Origin: Mesorhizobium shangrilense
Lineage (GTDB): Bacteria; Pseudomonadota; Alphaproteobacteria; Rhizobiales; Rhizobiaceae
DNA length: 64,000 bases
NCBI RefSeq assembly: GCF_040537815.1
Contig: NZ_JBEWSZ010000001.1
Span: forward strand, 1,488,001-1,552,000
Direction: 5' to 3'
Each line of letters opens with the position of its first letter. Position 1 is the first letter of the stretch. The notes beneath the pieces are model-generated. The model worked only from the letters and a program-made list of their open reading frames with translations. It searched no databases and was not told the DNA's origin. Positions 25,124 to 37,216 of the stretch are shown here, one piece after another. The translations under genes and the position numbers were made by a program.

Positions 25124-27449
25124 TACCGACCTTTTCAGTTTCTCGTTCGTATTCCGTCCCGCCCTCGCCGCGCGACGAAGGTGCGGTGGCAGCGGCTGGC
25201 GGCAGGATGATTGAGACCATCGCGCCGCGTCCATTGTGGAAGTCCGCGGGCGCGTCATTGAGTTCGAGCCTGCCGCCATGGTCCTCCACGATCTTCTTGA
25301 CGATAGCGAGGCCGAGCCCTGTGCCCTTCTCGCGCGTCGTCATATAGGGCTCCAGCAGCCTTTGACGATTCTCACGCGGCAAACCTTTTCCGTTGTCGAT
25401 GACGTCGATGCGAATCGCGCCATTCTGACGCCCTGCCTGAATCCGGATTATGCCGTGGTAACCGTCCTCTTCATCAAGTCCGTCTATGGCCTCGGCCGCG
25501 TTCTTGATGATGTTGCCGAAAGCCTGCGCCATCAGGCGGCTGTCAAATGTGCCTTTGAGCGGCTCATTGCCGAACACCCTTTCGAAGGTGATGTCCGAAC
25601 GGCTGACCTCGATCAGGAACGAGGCCTCGCGCAGCGATTCGCGCAGGTCTATCGCCTTCATTTCGGGTTTGGGCATGCGTGCGAATGCCGAGAATTCGTC
25701 GACCATGCGGCCGATGTCCTCGACCTGCCGGATGATCGTATCGGTGCATTGGTCGAAAACCTCCCGGTCCTCGGTGATAACCTTGCCGTAGCGGCGCTTG
25801 ATACGCTCGGCGGAAAGCTGGATCGGCGTCAGCGGATTCTTGATCTCGTGGGCGATGCGACGCGCCACGTCCGCCCACGCGGAAGAGCGCTGGGCCTGAA
25901 CCAGATCGGTAATGTCGTCGACCGTGACGACATAGGATTTTTCTTCCGCGCCATCGTTGCCGGCCTCGATCGTGATCTGCACGTTGAAGGTACGCTCGGC
26001 ACCGGTGCGATAGAAGGTCACCTGCTCGCGATAGACGGGTTTTCCCGACTTGCGGCCAATCTCGAAGACGCGGCCGACATGCGGTAGCACGGTGGACAGG
26101 TTCTGGCCGAGCGCTGCCGTGGCGGATATGGCCAGCATCGTTTCAGCCGACCGGTTGACGATGGTGACGATGCCATAGGGATCGACGCCGATGACGCCCG
26201 CGGTAACGCCTGCAAGCACCGCTTCCGAGAAGCGTCGCCGCTCGTCGATGAGGTCCTTGGCGGACAGGATCTCGTTGCGCTGCGATTTCAGCTCCAACAG
26301 CATCTTGTTGAACGTGTCGCCAAGCGATGCGACGTCGCCATCGGAGGGTCGGACGGGAACCGAGACATCGAGATTGCCGGTCGCGACCTCGTCGGCGGCC
26401 CCGATCAGCTGACGAATGGGTCGTACCAGCCGGTCGGCAACGGCGATGCCGGTCCAGATGGCGGACAGTATGATGATGAGCGTCAGCGACAGATAGGGAA
26501 GTGCGAAGGCCACCTGCGAGGTGCGGCGATTGTCCTCGAGGCCGCGATACTCGTCCGTGTTGGCCTTGACGATCTGTCGCGCCTTGATCACTTCGGGGTC
26601 GACGAGGCGTATGGTGTAGAGATAGAGGCCATCGATCTCACGCAGCTTGACGATGGCGCCCATGATGTTGCGCGTCTTCGGCTCGATCAGCACCGGCTTG
26701 CCATCGGCAGCGCTCGCTACGGCGCCCTCCGGTGGCTCCGGCATGGCAAAATCGGCGTCGGTCTTGGCACTCATGACAAAGGAGCCATCCGGCTTGATCA
26801 GCGCCGCATGCGCCAGCGTCCGGCCAACAGCCTCCTTGTTCATCAGATCGAGAAAGCCGGTCCGATCGAGGCCGAAGAGCGTGCGCGACGCGTCCAGATC
26901 GTAGGCCATCGACAGCGTCGTGCCCTGAAGGTTGCGGGCATTTTCCTGCACATAGGCGTCGGCGATCGACAGCGACGAATTGACGATCGTCTTGGTGCGG
27001 ATTTCAAACCAGCGGTCGAGTCCGATGTCGAGCGTGATCGACGCGATGATCGCCACCATGATGGCGGGAATTGCCGCGACCAGTGCAAACATCGCCACGA
27101 TGCGCACATGCAGGCGCGAAGCGGCCCTGCCGTGCCGGCGCGCCATGACGATGCGGTGCACCTCGCGCCCCACGAGTGCGATAAGGAACAGGACGAAGGC
27201 AGCATTGAGAGCGATCAGCGCCAGCGTCGTCGTCTCGTTCGGGGTGATCGGCGTAGCGCCCACAAGAATGGCGAACGATATGGCCGCCGCGACCAATGCT
27301 CCGACGACCGCAATCACGCCCGGCAGCGCCAGCAACCGGCGCCCATCCTTTCGACGGATCTCGCTGAAAAGCGATTCTTTCAGAACTGGTAACTGCAGGG
27401 CCATGTCGCCGTCTAAAGCCATTGATTGCGTCGGATGTATGCAACGCAT
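25113..27449 (-). CDS. ntrY: Sensor histidine kinase NtrY
   Basis: A 778-residue membrane histidine kinase, partner of NtrX. The N-terminal region has about four hydrophobic helices (up to about residue 115) and an extracytoplasmic domain, followed by another helix near residue 300, a HAMP linker, a PAS domain (GVTAGVIGVDPYG), HisKA with phospho-His in [16 protein letters not shown], and a HATPase domain with NAAEAID, DNGKGLP and GTGLGLAIVKK. The N-terminus is uncertain: ATGs at 27449, 27422 and 27404 are all in frame, none with a clear ribosome-binding site. The family is linked to nitrogen, oxygen and redox signalling. Confidence 0.95.
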   Translation of the reverse strand: MRCIHPTQSMALDGDMALQLPVLKESLFSEIRRKDGRRLLALPGVIAVVGALVAAAISFAILVGATPITPNETTTLALIALNAAFVLFLIALVGREVHRIVMARRHGRAASRLHVRIVAMFALVAAIPAIMVAIIASITLDIGLDRWFEIRTKTIVNSSLSIADAYVQENARNLQGTTLSMAYDLDASRTLFGLDRTGFLDLMNKEAVGRTLAHAALIKPDGSFVMSAKTDADFAMPEPPEGAVASAADGKPVLIEPKTRNIMGAIVKLREIDGLYLYTIRLVDPEVIKARQIVKANTDEYRGLEDNRRTSQVAFALPYLSLTLIIILSAIWTGIAVADRLVRPIRQLIGAADEVATGNLDVSVPVRPSDGDVASLGDTFNKMLLELKSQRNEILSAKDLIDERRRFSEAVLAGVTAGVIGVDPYGIVTIVNRSAETMLAISATAALGQNLSTVLPHVGRVFEIGRKSGKPVYREQVTFYRTGAERTFNVQITIEAGNDGAEEKSYVVTVDDITDLVQAQRSSAWADVARRIAHEIKNPLTPIQLSAERIKRRYGKVITEDREVFDQCTDTIIRQVEDIGRMVDEFSAFARMPKPEMKAIDLRESLREASFLIEVSRSDITFERVFGNEPLKGTFDSRLMAQAFGNIIKNAAEAIDGLDEEDGYHGIIRIQAGRQNGAIRIDVIDNGKGLPRENRQRLLEPYMTTREKGTGLGLAIVKKIVEDHGGRLELNDAPADFHNGRGAMVSIILPPAAATAPSSRGEGGTEYERETEKVGNGV

Positions 27450-27541
27450 TGTGGCGATTATGCAACAAGTGTGGCCGAGACGGAAATGTTTCGGCGGCCA
27501 TCCCCTGAAAACGACCTAAACGAGCACATCGCGTGCAGGCA

Positions 27542-28998
<1,457 letters not shown>

Positions 28999-29002
<4 letters not shown>

Positions 29003-30141
29003 TTGCGGTCTCCTTCGCTGTCGTCGTCGTTGCCGAACGGCGTTTCCTTCCAGGCGGGCATCAGGATGCGGAACGTAGTCCCGCGCGGCGTCGAATCGCA
29101 TTCGATGATGCCGCCATGCTCGCCAACGATCTTGGCGACCAGCGCCAGGCCAAGTCCCGAGCCGTTCGGCTTGGTGGTGATGAAGGGGTCGAACAGGATC
29201 GGCAGGATATCCTCTGACACGCCAGAACCGTTGTCCCGGACACAGAACTCAAGCGGCAGTGACACGCGATCCTGGGTTCCTGGAACCGAAACACGAATCC
29301 CCGGACGAAAAGCCGTCGACAAGATGATCTCCCCCTGCGGGTCGCTGCCGATGGCCTCTGCAGCATTCTTGACCAGATTCAGGAACACCTGGATCAGTTG
29401 ATCGCGGTTGGCGAAGACCGGAGGCAATGAAGGATCATACTCCTCCATTATCTTGATTTTCTTGGCAAAACCGTTCTTGGCAATCGCCTTCACGTGATCG
29501 AGGACGACGTGGATGTTGACCGGATAGCGGTCGATCGGCCGCTCGTCGGAGAACACTTCCATGCGGTCGACAAGCGACACGATGCGATCGGTTTCGTCGG
29601 TGATGAGGCGTGTCAGGGCACGATCCTCGTCCGACGCCGACAGCTCGAGCAACTGGGCGGCGCCCCGGATTCCCGACAACGGGTTCTTGATTTCATGGGC
29701 CAGCATAGCGGCCAGACCAGTCACCGAGCGCGCCGCGCCGCGATGCGTCATCTGCCGGTCGATCTTGTCGGCCATCGACCGTTCCTGGAACATCACCACC
29801 ACGGAGCCGGGAAATTCCGGCACTGGCGCGACATAGAGATCGACCACCTTCTCGATGCCGAGACGCGGCGAGGACACATCGACCCGGTATTCGTTGACCG
29901 GGGCGCGGCGCTCGCGCACCTGGTCGACAAGCGTCAGCAGCGGGCTGCCGAAAGGAATGAGTTTGGACAATGTATTGCGGGCGAGCATGTTCGCGCTCGA
30001 GCGAAAAAAGTCCTCAGCATCCGCATTGGCGTAGGTTATGAACCCTTCCGCATCGACCATGATCACGGGGCGCCGGATGGTGTTAAGCACGATGTGGGCG
30101 GCGTCCGCCATCTCAATGCCCTGCCCTATCGGGGAATTCAT
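28999..30141 (-). CDS. ntrB: Nitrogen regulation sensor kinase NtrB
   Basis: A 380-residue soluble histidine kinase/phosphatase. The N-terminal PAS domain (about 12-75: [18 protein letters not shown]) leads to HisKA with the phospho-His in [16 protein letters not shown] and a HATPase domain ([28 protein letters not shown]). It has no membrane segment, as usual for NtrB, which responds to PII protein. It overlaps nifR3 at its 5' end and ntrC at its 3' end by four bases each, giving a tight nifR3-ntrB-ntrC operon. Confidence 0.97.
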
Positions 30142-31166
30142 GCCGCGCTCCGCAGGCTCAGTTTTTCCGGCGCGCCTGAAAAAACGTCGCGCAGCAAGAC
30201 GATGACGCGCTCGGGCTCGAATGAGGTGAGAATGGCCTTGCGCTTCTCATCAGTCACACCGACGGCGTGACGGTCGAGATACCAACCGAGATGCTTGCGC
30301 GCCTGGCGCAGGCCGCTCTCCGTGCCGTACAGCGCCAGCATGTCCTCGTAGTGGGAAACGACGTAGTCGGCCAAGGCTTGCGCGCTGGCCGGAACACCGG
30401 GCGCGACCTGCTCCAGCGCTGCCGCGGCGATGAAGCCTGCCGTCCAGGGCGCGCCATAATGCGCGCGGCCGATCATGATCGCATCGGCGCCGGACTGTTC
30501 GAGGATATCAGCGGCCTCTGCTGGCGATGAGACATCGCCATTGGCGACGACCGGGATCGACACGGCGTCCTTGACGCGGGCAATGGCCCGCCAGTCGGCC
30601 TTGCCCTGGTAGAACTGGCAGCGCGTGCGGCCGTGCACAGTCACCATCCTGACGCCGGCGTGTTCGGCGCGGCGCGCAAGTGTTGGCGCGTTGAGCGCGC
30701 CCTCGTCCCAACCTAAGCGCATCTTGACCGTCACCGGCACGTCGACCGCGCCGATCACGGCTTCGATCAGCGACAGCGCATGGTCGAGATCCAGCATCAA
30801 TGCCGAACCTGCATAGCCGCCAGTCACCTTCTTGGCCGGGCAGCCCATGTTGATATCGATGATGTCAGCACCCTCGCCCGCGGCGATCCGCGCGCCTTCG
30901 GCCATGTGCACTGCTTCGCGACCGGCAAGCTGGACCATGTGCACGGGCAGCCCGGAATGGCGGATGCGCAGGTCGCAGCCGGCTCGCCCCTTGGCCAGTT
31001 CGCCACTCGCCACCATCTCGGACACGACCAGGCCGGCCCCGTGCGCATGGGCGCGCTGCCGGAATGCCTCGTCGGTGATTCCCGACATGGGAGCCAGGAA
31101 CACGCGATTGCGTATTCTGACACCCCCAACGTCCAGCGGCACGGCCAATTTGCTCAACTCAGTCAT
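30138..31166 (-). CDS. dusB: tRNA dihydrouridine synthase (NifR3/DusB)
   Basis: A 342-residue FMN enzyme that reduces uridines in tRNA D-loops. Features include [14 protein letters not shown], the [17 protein letters not shown] segment with catalytic Cys, [24 protein letters not shown] and [10 protein letters not shown]. In rhizobia and Rhodobacter the gene is named nifR3 because it leads the ntrBC operon, as it does here. ATG 31166 (MTELSK) is chosen; a 21-codon upstream extension is not homologous. The promoter presumably lies in 31167-31307, shared with divergent ispDF. Confidence 0.95.
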   Translation of the reverse strand: MTELSKLAVPLDVGGVRIRNRVFLAPMSGITDEAFRQRAHAHGAGLVVSEMVASGELAKGRAGCDLRIRHSGLPVHMVQLAGREAVHMAEGARIAAGEGADIIDINMGCPAKKVTGGYAGSALMLDLDHALSLIEAVIGAVDVPVTVKMRLGWDEGALNAPTLARRAEHAGVRMVTVHGRTRCQFYQGKADWRAIARVKDAVSIPVVANGDVSSPAEAADILEQSGADAIMIGRAHYGAPWTAGFIAAAALEQVAPGVPASAQALADYVVSHYEDMLALYGTESGLRQARKHLGWYLDRHAVGVTDEKRKAILTSFEPERVIVLLRDVFSGAPEKLSLRSAA

Positions 31167-31307
31167 GCACAAAAACCAAGCATGTTCTATCGATGCACAT
31201 TCTCTAGCCAGAAGACTGGCAATGTGCAACGCGGAATGACGTCACATTAAGGCGCATTTGGGAAAATTGCTGGCCTTCGGCCTTGGCCGCGACTAGGACC
31301 AATCAGC

Positions 31308-32537
31308 ATGACTGACGCAAGTAAAATTCAGGCTTCGGGCGCGGATGGCAAGGTCGCGGTGGTTATCGTCGCCGCCGGCCGCGGTGCACGCGCCGGACAG
31401 GCCAATGGACCCAAGCAATATCAAAGCATTGGCGGCAGCGCTGTCATCGCCCGGACACTGGACGTGTTCCTGGCACATCCACGGACCGGCCCCGTCGTTG
31501 TCGCCATCCATGCCGACGATCTCGACCTGTTCCAGCAGGCGGCAAGCGGCCATGCCGACAGGATAATGACGGTCATTGGCGGAGCCACAAGGCAGGATTC
31601 CGTCCGGCTGGGCCTGCTGGCGCTGAGGAGCCATGCGCCGGGGCAAGTACTCATCCATGACGCGGTCCGGCCGTTCGTCGACGCCGAACTCATAGACCGC
31701 ACGATTGCCACGATCGGTGAGCGTCAGGGGGCACTGCCCGCCCTGCCGATTGCCGACACGCTGAAACGGGAATCGGCCGCCGGCATGATCGGCGAAACGG
31801 TTCCGAGAGCGGGATTGCACGCCGCCCAGACACCGCAGGGGTTTCCGTTCTGGCCGATCCTGGCCGCGCACGAAAAAGCCCATCACCTGGGAAAGAGCGA
31901 CTTCACCGACGACGCCGCGATTGCCGAATGGGCGCATATTCCCGTCAAGATCGTTCCGGGCTCGCCCGACAATGTCAAACTCACCTGGGCAAGGGACATT
32001 GCCATGGCGCACCAGCGACTTTCGGGAGAACGGATGCACTTTCCAGATATCAGGACCGGCAATGGCTATGATGTCCATGCATTCGAGGCCGGCGATCATG
32101 TTACTCTGTGCGGCGTCGCCATTCCGCACGACAAGAAGCTCTCCGGTCACTCGGACGCCGATGTCGGCCTCCATGCCTTGACCGACGCATTGCTGGCCAC
32201 CTGCGGTGCCGGCGACATCGGAACGCATTTCCCGCCATCAGATCCGCAATGGAAGGGTGCTGCGTCACGGATCTTCGTCGAACACGCGGCGAAACTGGTC
32301 CGCGAACGCGGCGGGCGCATCGCCAATGCCGATATCACGCTGATCTGCGAAGCGCCGCGGATTGGCCCGCATCGTGAAGCGATGACTGAAACGCTTTCAG
32401 GAATGCTGGGCATTTCGCGGGACCGCATTTCGATCAAGGCGACAACCAACGAGAAGCTCGGTTTTGTCGGCCGAGAGGAAGGCATAGCGGCAATCGCCAC
32501 TGCCAGCGTGGTGTTTCCCGGCGAGGTTCCGGAATGA
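31308..32537 (+). CDS. ispDF: Bifunctional IspD/IspF isoprenoid synthesis enzyme
   Basis: A 409-residue fusion catalysing two steps of the MEP pathway. Residues about 15-235 are 2-C-methyl-D-erythritol 4-phosphate cytidylyltransferase ([43 protein letters not shown]). Residues about 250-409 are 2-C-methyl-D-erythritol 2,4-cyclodiphosphate synthase ([45 protein letters not shown]). The fusion is common in alphaproteobacteria. It overlaps the pncC-like gene by four bases, so they are co-translated. Confidence 0.97.
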   Translation: MTDASKIQASGADGKVAVVIVAAGRGARAGQANGPKQYQSIGGSAVIARTLDVFLAHPRTGPVVVAIHADDLDLFQQAASGHADRIMTVIGGATRQDSVRLGLLALRSHAPGQVLIHDAVRPFVDAELIDRTIATIGERQGALPALPIADTLKRESAAGMIGETVPRAGLHAAQTPQGFPFWPILAAHEKAHHLGKSDFTDDAAIAEWAHIPVKIVPGSPDNVKLTWARDIAMAHQRLSGERMHFPDIRTGNGYDVHAFEAGDHVTLCGVAIPHDKKLSGHSDADVGLHALTDALLATCGAGDIGTHFPPSDPQWKGAASRIFVEHAAKLVRERGGRIANADITLICEAPRIGPHREAMTETLSGMLGISRDRISIKATTNEKLGFVGREEGIAAIATASVVFPGEVPE

Positions 32538-33040
32538 GCAGCAGCGGTCTTGCGAATGCGTTGTTTCGAGCCTGCCAGCAGCGCGGCATCATGCTGGCGA
32601 CGGCCGAGAGTTGCACCGGCGGCATGATCGTCGCCGCCATGACGGATATCGCCGGCTCCTCGGCCGTGGTCGATCGCGGCTTCATCACCTATTCGAACGA
32701 CGCCAAGATGGAAATGCTCGGCGTTTCCGCCGCCACGCTTGAAGCGCATGGCGCGGTTTCGCGCGAAACCGCGATGGAGATGGCAAGCGGCGCCCTGGCC
32801 CGCTCGCGGGCCGGATTGACACTTGCGGTCACCGGCGTTGCGGGTCCCGGCGGCGGTTCGGCGGACAAGCCAGTCGGCCTAGTCTGGTTTGGTGTCGCCT
32901 TGGCCGGCCAACCCGTCCTCGCCGAATGCGAGTTGTTTGCCGACAATGGCCGTGATTTCATCCGACGCGAAACGGTCAAGCACGCGCTCGAGCTTGGCTT
33001 GCAAGCACTTGAGGGTCAAACCGCCGGAGCGGTGCCGTAG
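32534..33040 (+). CDS. pncC: CinA-family nicotinamide-nucleotide amidohydrolase
   Basis: A 168-residue stand-alone CinA C-terminal domain protein. Motifs: [12 protein letters not shown] (catalytic Ser region), [28 protein letters not shown], and [23 protein letters not shown]. These enzymes deamidate NMN in the pyridine nucleotide cycle. The length is standard for PncC without the MocF domain. It overlaps the end of ispDF by four bases, and its last 25 bases overlap the convergent COQ10/RatA-like gene. Confidence 0.93.
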   Translation: MSSSGLANALFRACQQRGIMLATAESCTGGMIVAAMTDIAGSSAVVDRGFITYSNDAKMEMLGVSAATLEAHGAVSRETAMEMASGALARSRAGLTLAVTGVAGPGGGSADKPVGLVWFGVALAGQPVLAECELFADNGRDFIRRETVKHALELGLQALEGQTAGAVP

Positions 33041-33474
33041 ATCACGTCCGCGCGCTTCTCGAACGCTTCGGCGAACATGCGGAAGGCGCGGTCGAACATG
33101 GTCCCCATGACCGCGCCCAGAATGCGGCTCTTGAACTCATAGTCGATGAAGAAGCGGACATCGCAGCCGCCCTCCGCCGGCTCGAAACGCCAGACATTGG
33201 TCAGATATTTGAACGGACCGTCGATGTATTTGACCTCGATGGCCTTCTCATCCGGCTTCAACAGGACCTGCGTGGTGAAGGTTTCGCGGATCGCCTTGTA
33301 GCCAACGCTCATGTCCGCCAAGAGAATCGTGCGCCCATCGCGCTCCTTGCGCGAGCGAACCGTCAGCGCCTCGCAAAGCGGCAGGAATTGCGGATAGGTC
33401 TCGACATTGGCGACCAGCGCAAACATCTGTTCCGGCGTGTGCGATACCCGGCGGGTTGCTTCGAATTTTGGCAT
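33016..33474 (-). CDS. COQ10/RatA-like SRPBCC protein
   Basis: A 152-residue START/polyketide-cyclase-like protein. It opens MPKFEATRRVSHTPEQMFAL with VANVETYPQFLPLCEAL, the signature of the RatA/Coq10 group, and ends with [10 protein letters not shown]. In eukaryotes and alphaproteobacteria these proteins bind ubiquinone and aid its delivery. The E. coli homologue was described as toxin RatA, which blocks 70S association, and its usual partner RatB is absent here. A ubiquinone-chaperone role is the more likely in this lineage (inference). It lies 12 bases after lipA on the same strand, so co-transcription with lipA is likely. Confidence 0.9.
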   Translation of the reverse strand: MPKFEATRRVSHTPEQMFALVANVETYPQFLPLCEALTVRSRKERDGRTILLADMSVGYKAIRETFTTQVLLKPDEKAIEVKYIDGPFKYLTNVWRFEPAEGGCDVRFFIDYEFKSRILGAVMGTMFDRAFRMFAEAFEKRADVIYGTAPAV

Positions 33475-33486
33475 GAAACCAGCGGA

Positions 33487-34452
33487 TTAGGCTGATTTCT
33501 TCAGGAATGCTTCCCGCGCCGCGCGCAGCCGGGCGAAGTCGTCGCCGGCATGGTGCGACGAACGCGTCAGCGGGCTGGACGCCACCAGGAGGAAACCCTT
33601 GGTCTTGCCGATTGTCTCGAAGGACTTGAACTCCTCCGGCGTGACGAAACGGATCACCGGATGATGCTTCTTCGACGGCTGCAAGTACTGGCCGATGGTC
33701 ATGAAGTCGACATTGGCCGAGCGCAGGTCGTCCATCAACTGCAGGATTTCGTTCCGCTCTTCGCCGAGGCCAACCATGATGCCGGACTTGGTGAAGATCG
33801 AAGGATCGAGCTCCTTCACGCGCTGCAGAAGCCTGATCGAGTGGAAGTAGCGCGCGCCCGGGCGAACCGTCAGATAGTTGGACGGCACGGTTTCCAGATT
33901 GTGGTTGAAGACGTCGGGCCTGGCCGCCACCACGATCTCCAGCGCGCCTTCCTTGCGAAGGAAATCGGGCGTCAGGATCTCGATCGTCGTCAAAGGTGTC
34001 GCTGCCCTTATGGCGCGGATCACTTCGGCGAAATGCCGGGCGCCGCCGTCGGCGAGATCGTCGCGGTCGACCGAGGTGATGACGACATGGGTTAGCCCCA
34101 TCTGCTTGACGGCTTGCGCCACGCGAGCCGGTTCATCAGGATCGAGCGCGGTCGGGATGCCGGTGGCGACATTGCAGAACGCACAAGCGCGCGTGCAGAT
34201 TTCGCCCATGATCATGAAGGTGGCGTGCTTCTTCTCCCAGCACTCGCCGATGTTCGGACAGCCGGCTTCTTCGCACACCGTCACCAGCTTGTGCGACTTC
34301 ACGATCTCGCGCGTCTCGGCATAGCCCTTCGACACCGGCGCCTTGACGCGGATCCAATCTGGTTTGCGCAGCACCTCCTGGTCGGGCTTGTGGGCCTTCT
34401 CCGGATGCCGCAGGCGTGGCGCATTGGCGATGTTGTCGAGGACAGTGACCAT
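33487..34452 (-). CDS. lipA: Lipoyl synthase
   Basis: A 321-residue radical-SAM enzyme that inserts sulfur at C6 and C8 of protein-bound octanoyl groups. The auxiliary-cluster motif CxxxxCxxxxxC is [12 protein letters not shown], the radical-SAM CxxxCxxC is CTRACAFC, and the C-terminal serine motif lies in [13 protein letters not shown]. It maintains the lipoyl domains of the pyruvate dehydrogenase subunits encoded at 37.2-40.0 kb on the same strand. ATG 34452 gives the expected MVTVLDNI start. Length is normal. Confidence 0.97.
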   Translation of the reverse strand: MVTVLDNIANAPRLRHPEKAHKPDQEVLRKPDWIRVKAPVSKGYAETREIVKSHKLVTVCEEAGCPNIGECWEKKHATFMIMGEICTRACAFCNVATGIPTALDPDEPARVAQAVKQMGLTHVVITSVDRDDLADGGARHFAEVIRAIRAATPLTTIEILTPDFLRKEGALEIVVAARPDVFNHNLETVPSNYLTVRPGARYFHSIRLLQRVKELDPSIFTKSGIMVGLGEERNEILQLMDDLRSANVDFMTIGQYLQPSKKHHPVIRFVTPEEFKSFETIGKTKGFLLVASSPLTRSSHHAGDDFARLRAAREAFLKKSA

Positions 34453-34527
34453 TTGAAAACCCGGTTCTTCGCGACCGCCTGTCCGGCGCTCGCCTTTCCA
34501 TTGTCATCTAAGACTTTTCGGCACAAA

Positions 34528-34567
34528 GAAAAAGGCCGCCACGGCACAAGCCGCAACGGCCTTTTTC
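34528..34567 (-). terminator. Rho-independent terminator after the GlsB-like gene
   Basis: An 11-bp inverted repeat GAAAAAGGCCG / CGGCCTTTTTC encloses GC-rich sequence that can extend the stem. Read on the minus strand it ends in T5 and lies 23 bases past the 34590 stop. Confidence 0.8.
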
Positions 34568-34589
34568 GCATAGCTGGTATTCAAGCCGG

Positions 34590-34847
34590 TTAACGGCGCA
34601 CCAAGCGACCGACCCAGATCAGCAGACACGCCCCGATGAAGCCGGTGATCAGATAGGCGATCCAGCCGACGCCGAAGACGCCAATGTTCAGGGCCTGCAG
34701 GATGGCATTCAGCACGATAGCGCCGACGATGCCCAGAATGATGTTCATCAAGATGCCGGTGTTGCTCTTCATGAACATTTCGGCGAACCAGCCCGCCAAG
34801 CCTCCGATGATGATCGCTGCTATCCAACCGACGCCATTCAAGTGCAT
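34590..34847 (-). CDS. GlsB/YeaQ/YmgE family membrane protein
   Basis: An 85-residue inner-membrane protein with three hydrophobic helices and the family pattern GWIAAIIIGGLAGWFAEMFM, then GILMNIILGIVGAIVLNAIL and a C-terminal GFIGACLLIWVGRLVRR. The Gly-rich first helix and the length fit the transglycosylase-associated (Tag) family, linked to general stress responses. It is a single gene with its own terminator and an AGGAGAGGG ribosome-binding site just upstream of ATG 34847. Molecular activity is not known. Confidence 0.9.
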   Translation of the reverse strand: MHLNGVGWIAAIIIGGLAGWFAEMFMKSNTGILMNIILGIVGAIVLNAILQALNIGVFGVGWIAYLITGFIGACLLIWVGRLVRR

Positions 34848-34932
34848 ATGCCCTCTCCTTGTATGATGGGTGAAAATGCATCCGGAAACGAATTACCCCG
34901 CCGTCAAATTCGAGTCTTGCACACTCAATTTA

Positions 34933-36378
34933 TCACGCATTCAGCGCGCGGCCATAGGCGTCAAGCACGCTTTCCTTCATCATCTCCGACAGCGTCGGAT
35001 GCGGGAAGATGGTGTGCATCAGCTCTTCCTCGGTGGTCTCGAGGTTCATCGCCACGACAAACCCCTGGATCAGCTCGGTCACCTCGGCGCCCACCATATG
35101 GGCACCCAGCAACTGCCCGGTCTTCTTGTCGAAGATGGTCTTGACGAGACCCTGATCCTCGCCCAGCGCAATGGCCTTGCCGTTGGCAACGAAGGGGAAG
35201 CGGCCGACACGTATGTCCTTGCCTTCGGCCTTTGCCTTGGCCTCCGTCAGGCCGACCGAAGCCACCTGCGGGTTGCAATAAGTGCAGCCGGGAATCTTGA
35301 GCTTGTCCATAGGATGGACATTGGGCAGGCCAGCGATCTTCTCGACGCAGATAACCGCTTCATGCTCGGCCTTGTGGGCAAGCATTGGCGGGCCGGCGAC
35401 GTCGCCGATGGCATAGACGCCGGCAACATTGGTCTTGCCGTAGCTGTCGATGACGATGCAGCCGCGCTCGGTCTTGACGCCAAGCGATTCCAGCCCGAGA
35501 TTCTCGATGTTGCCCTGCACGCCAACGGCTGAAATCATCCGGTCGGCCGTGATTTTCTCGACCTTGCCGTCCTTCATCTGGACATGAGCGGTGATCGCAT
35601 TGGCTGATTTCTCGACCTTGGTCACCTTGGCCTCAAGATGGATCTTCATGCCTTGCTTCTCGAACTGCTTCTTGGCGAAGGCGGAAATCTCGGCGTCCTC
35701 CACCGGCATGACGGCGGGCAGCACCTCGACCACCGTCACGTCGACGCCCATGGTGCGGTAGAAGGAGGCGAACTCGATGCCAATAGCGCCAGAGCCCATC
35801 ACCAGCAGCGACTTCGGCATTTCCGGCGGTACCATGGCCTCGAAATAGGTCCAGATCAACTTGCCGTCCGGCTCGATGCCGGGCAGCGCGCGTGGCCTGG
35901 CGCCAGTGGCGATAATGATGTGCTTTGCGGTGTAGGTGCCCTCACCTTTGGTATTCTTGGGCAGCGGCGCTTGCGGCTCCATCGGTTTCTTCGACGTCTT
36001 CGAAACGACGATCTCATTGGCCTTGGTCAGCTTGGCCTCGCCCCAGATGACGTCGATCTTGTTCTTCTTCATCAGGAAGCCGACGCCACCGTTCATGCGC
36101 TGCGCAATGCCACGCGAACGGTCGACGATCGCCTTCAGATCCGCCTTTATGGTGCCCTCGATCTTCAGGCCATAGTCCTTGAGATGGTCCGAATAGTGCA
36201 TGATCTCGGCCGAGCGCAGCAACGCCTTGGTCGGGATGCAGCCCCAGTTCGAACAGATGCCCGCCAGATGTTCGCGCTCGACGACGGCCGTCTTCAGGCC
36301 CAACTGCGCCGCACGAATGGCGGCGATATAGCCGCCGGGGCCGGAGCCGATGATGATGACGTCGTAGTTCTCAGCCAC
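34933..36378 (-). CDS. lpdA: Dihydrolipoyl dehydrogenase (E3)
   Basis: A 481-residue FAD disulfide oxidoreductase that re-oxidises dihydrolipoyl groups of the pyruvate dehydrogenase complex with NAD+. The FAD motif is IIIGSGPGGYIAAIRAAQLG, and the redox disulfide is in GICSNWGCIPTKALL. The NAD-binding motif is MGSGAIGIEFASFY, the second FAD block is VYAIGDVAGPPMLAHKAEHE, and the dimer-interface HxxxxE is in HTIFPHPTLSEM. The start is GTG at 36378 with AGGAGAAA eight bases upstream. It is the distal gene of the pdhABC-SGNH-lpdA-lipA run. Confidence 0.96.
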   Translation of the reverse strand: MAENYDVIIIGSGPGGYIAAIRAAQLGLKTAVVEREHLAGICSNWGCIPTKALLRSAEIMHYSDHLKDYGLKIEGTIKADLKAIVDRSRGIAQRMNGGVGFLMKKNKIDVIWGEAKLTKANEIVVSKTSKKPMEPQAPLPKNTKGEGTYTAKHIIIATGARPRALPGIEPDGKLIWTYFEAMVPPEMPKSLLVMGSGAIGIEFASFYRTMGVDVTVVEVLPAVMPVEDAEISAFAKKQFEKQGMKIHLEAKVTKVEKSANAITAHVQMKDGKVEKITADRMISAVGVQGNIENLGLESLGVKTERGCIVIDSYGKTNVAGVYAIGDVAGPPMLAHKAEHEAVICVEKIAGLPNVHPMDKLKIPGCTYCNPQVASVGLTEAKAKAEGKDIRVGRFPFVANGKAIALGEDQGLVKTIFDKKTGQLLGAHMVGAEVTELIQGFVVAMNLETTEEELMHTIFPHPTLSEMMKESVLDAYGRALNA

Positions 36379-36393
36379 GGGCTTTCTCCTGGT

Positions 36394-37029
36394 TCACAAT
36401 TCCAGCATGACGCGCACGAGCGGCGCGAGGGCTTGACCGATGTTTCGAGTATTTTCAGCATCGAGATGCACACCGTCGAGCGGCGTGGTCTCAGCCACGC
36501 TGCCCGCATCGAAGAAGCCGCAGCCGCTCTCATCGGCAAGGTCCGCATAGAGCGGCGCCAACCGGGTGGAAGCGTCATCGCCACCGGCGAACATTTCCTT
36601 GAACTCGGCGTTTTCGGTGCGGCTGACCGCTGGCGGTGAAACGATGAGGATTTGCGGCGCCGGCCAGTCAAACGGATAGTCGTGGCCGCGCACGATATTG
36701 ATCAGGCGTTGGATGCCTTGCTTGGCCGCCACCGGATTGCCGTGGATCCACGGCTTCATGTCGTTGGCGCCAAGCATGATGACGATCAGGTCGATCGGTG
36801 CGTGCGTCATCAGGACAGTTGGCAACAGTCTTGCGCCGTTGCGGTCCGCGCCGGCCAGATGATCGTCGAAGGCGGTGGTGCGGCCATTCAAGCCGTCGGC
36901 AACAACGTAGACGCCGGCGCCCAACACGGCCTGCAGCACGCTCGGCCAACGGTCGTCCAGAGGATGACGTCCGCCTTCGGCATTGTAGCCCCAGGTCAGC
37001 GAATCGCCGTAGCAAAGAACTGTCTTCAT
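36394..37029 (-). CDS. SGNH/GDSL hydrolase (arylesterase-like)
   Basis: A 212-residue SGNH-fold esterase. Block I is CYGDSLTWGYNAEGG with catalytic Ser, block III is MLGANDMKPW (Gly and Asn of the oxyanion hole) and block V is DGVHLDAEN with Asp and His. It resembles the arylesterase of Agrobacterium type that works as an octamer on small aryl or acyl esters. The ATG at 37029 (MKTVLCYGDS) is preferred to a 12-codon longer frame. It is inserted between the E2 and E3 genes of the pyruvate dehydrogenase cluster, a position seen in other rhizobia. The natural substrate is unknown. Confidence 0.92.
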   Translation of the reverse strand: MKTVLCYGDSLTWGYNAEGGRHPLDDRWPSVLQAVLGAGVYVVADGLNGRTTAFDDHLAGADRNGARLLPTVLMTHAPIDLIVIMLGANDMKPWIHGNPVAAKQGIQRLINIVRGHDYPFDWPAPQILIVSPPAVSRTENAEFKEMFAGGDDASTRLAPLYADLADESGCGFFDAGSVAETTPLDGVHLDAENTRNIGQALAPLVRVMLEL

Positions 37030-37216
37030 GCCGTCTCCCCTCCCCAGACATGTTTGCGCACGCAATTCGGTGGCGCATGAAAAACCGACACCGGCGACGG
37101 ATTCACCATGCCGCTATTGGCGATGGCGCATCGCTGCACCATCAATCCACCAGTAGAACTGGGAGAGGTTGAAGCGAGAAGGCTGGTGAAGAATTTCCGC
37201 ACCGCCTTCTTCTTTC

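Noticed and set aside
33016..33474. Type II toxin-antitoxin locus (RatA with RatB)
   Set aside because: A RatB-like partner is absent, and the neighbour is lipA; a COQ10-like ubiquinone-binding role fits better.
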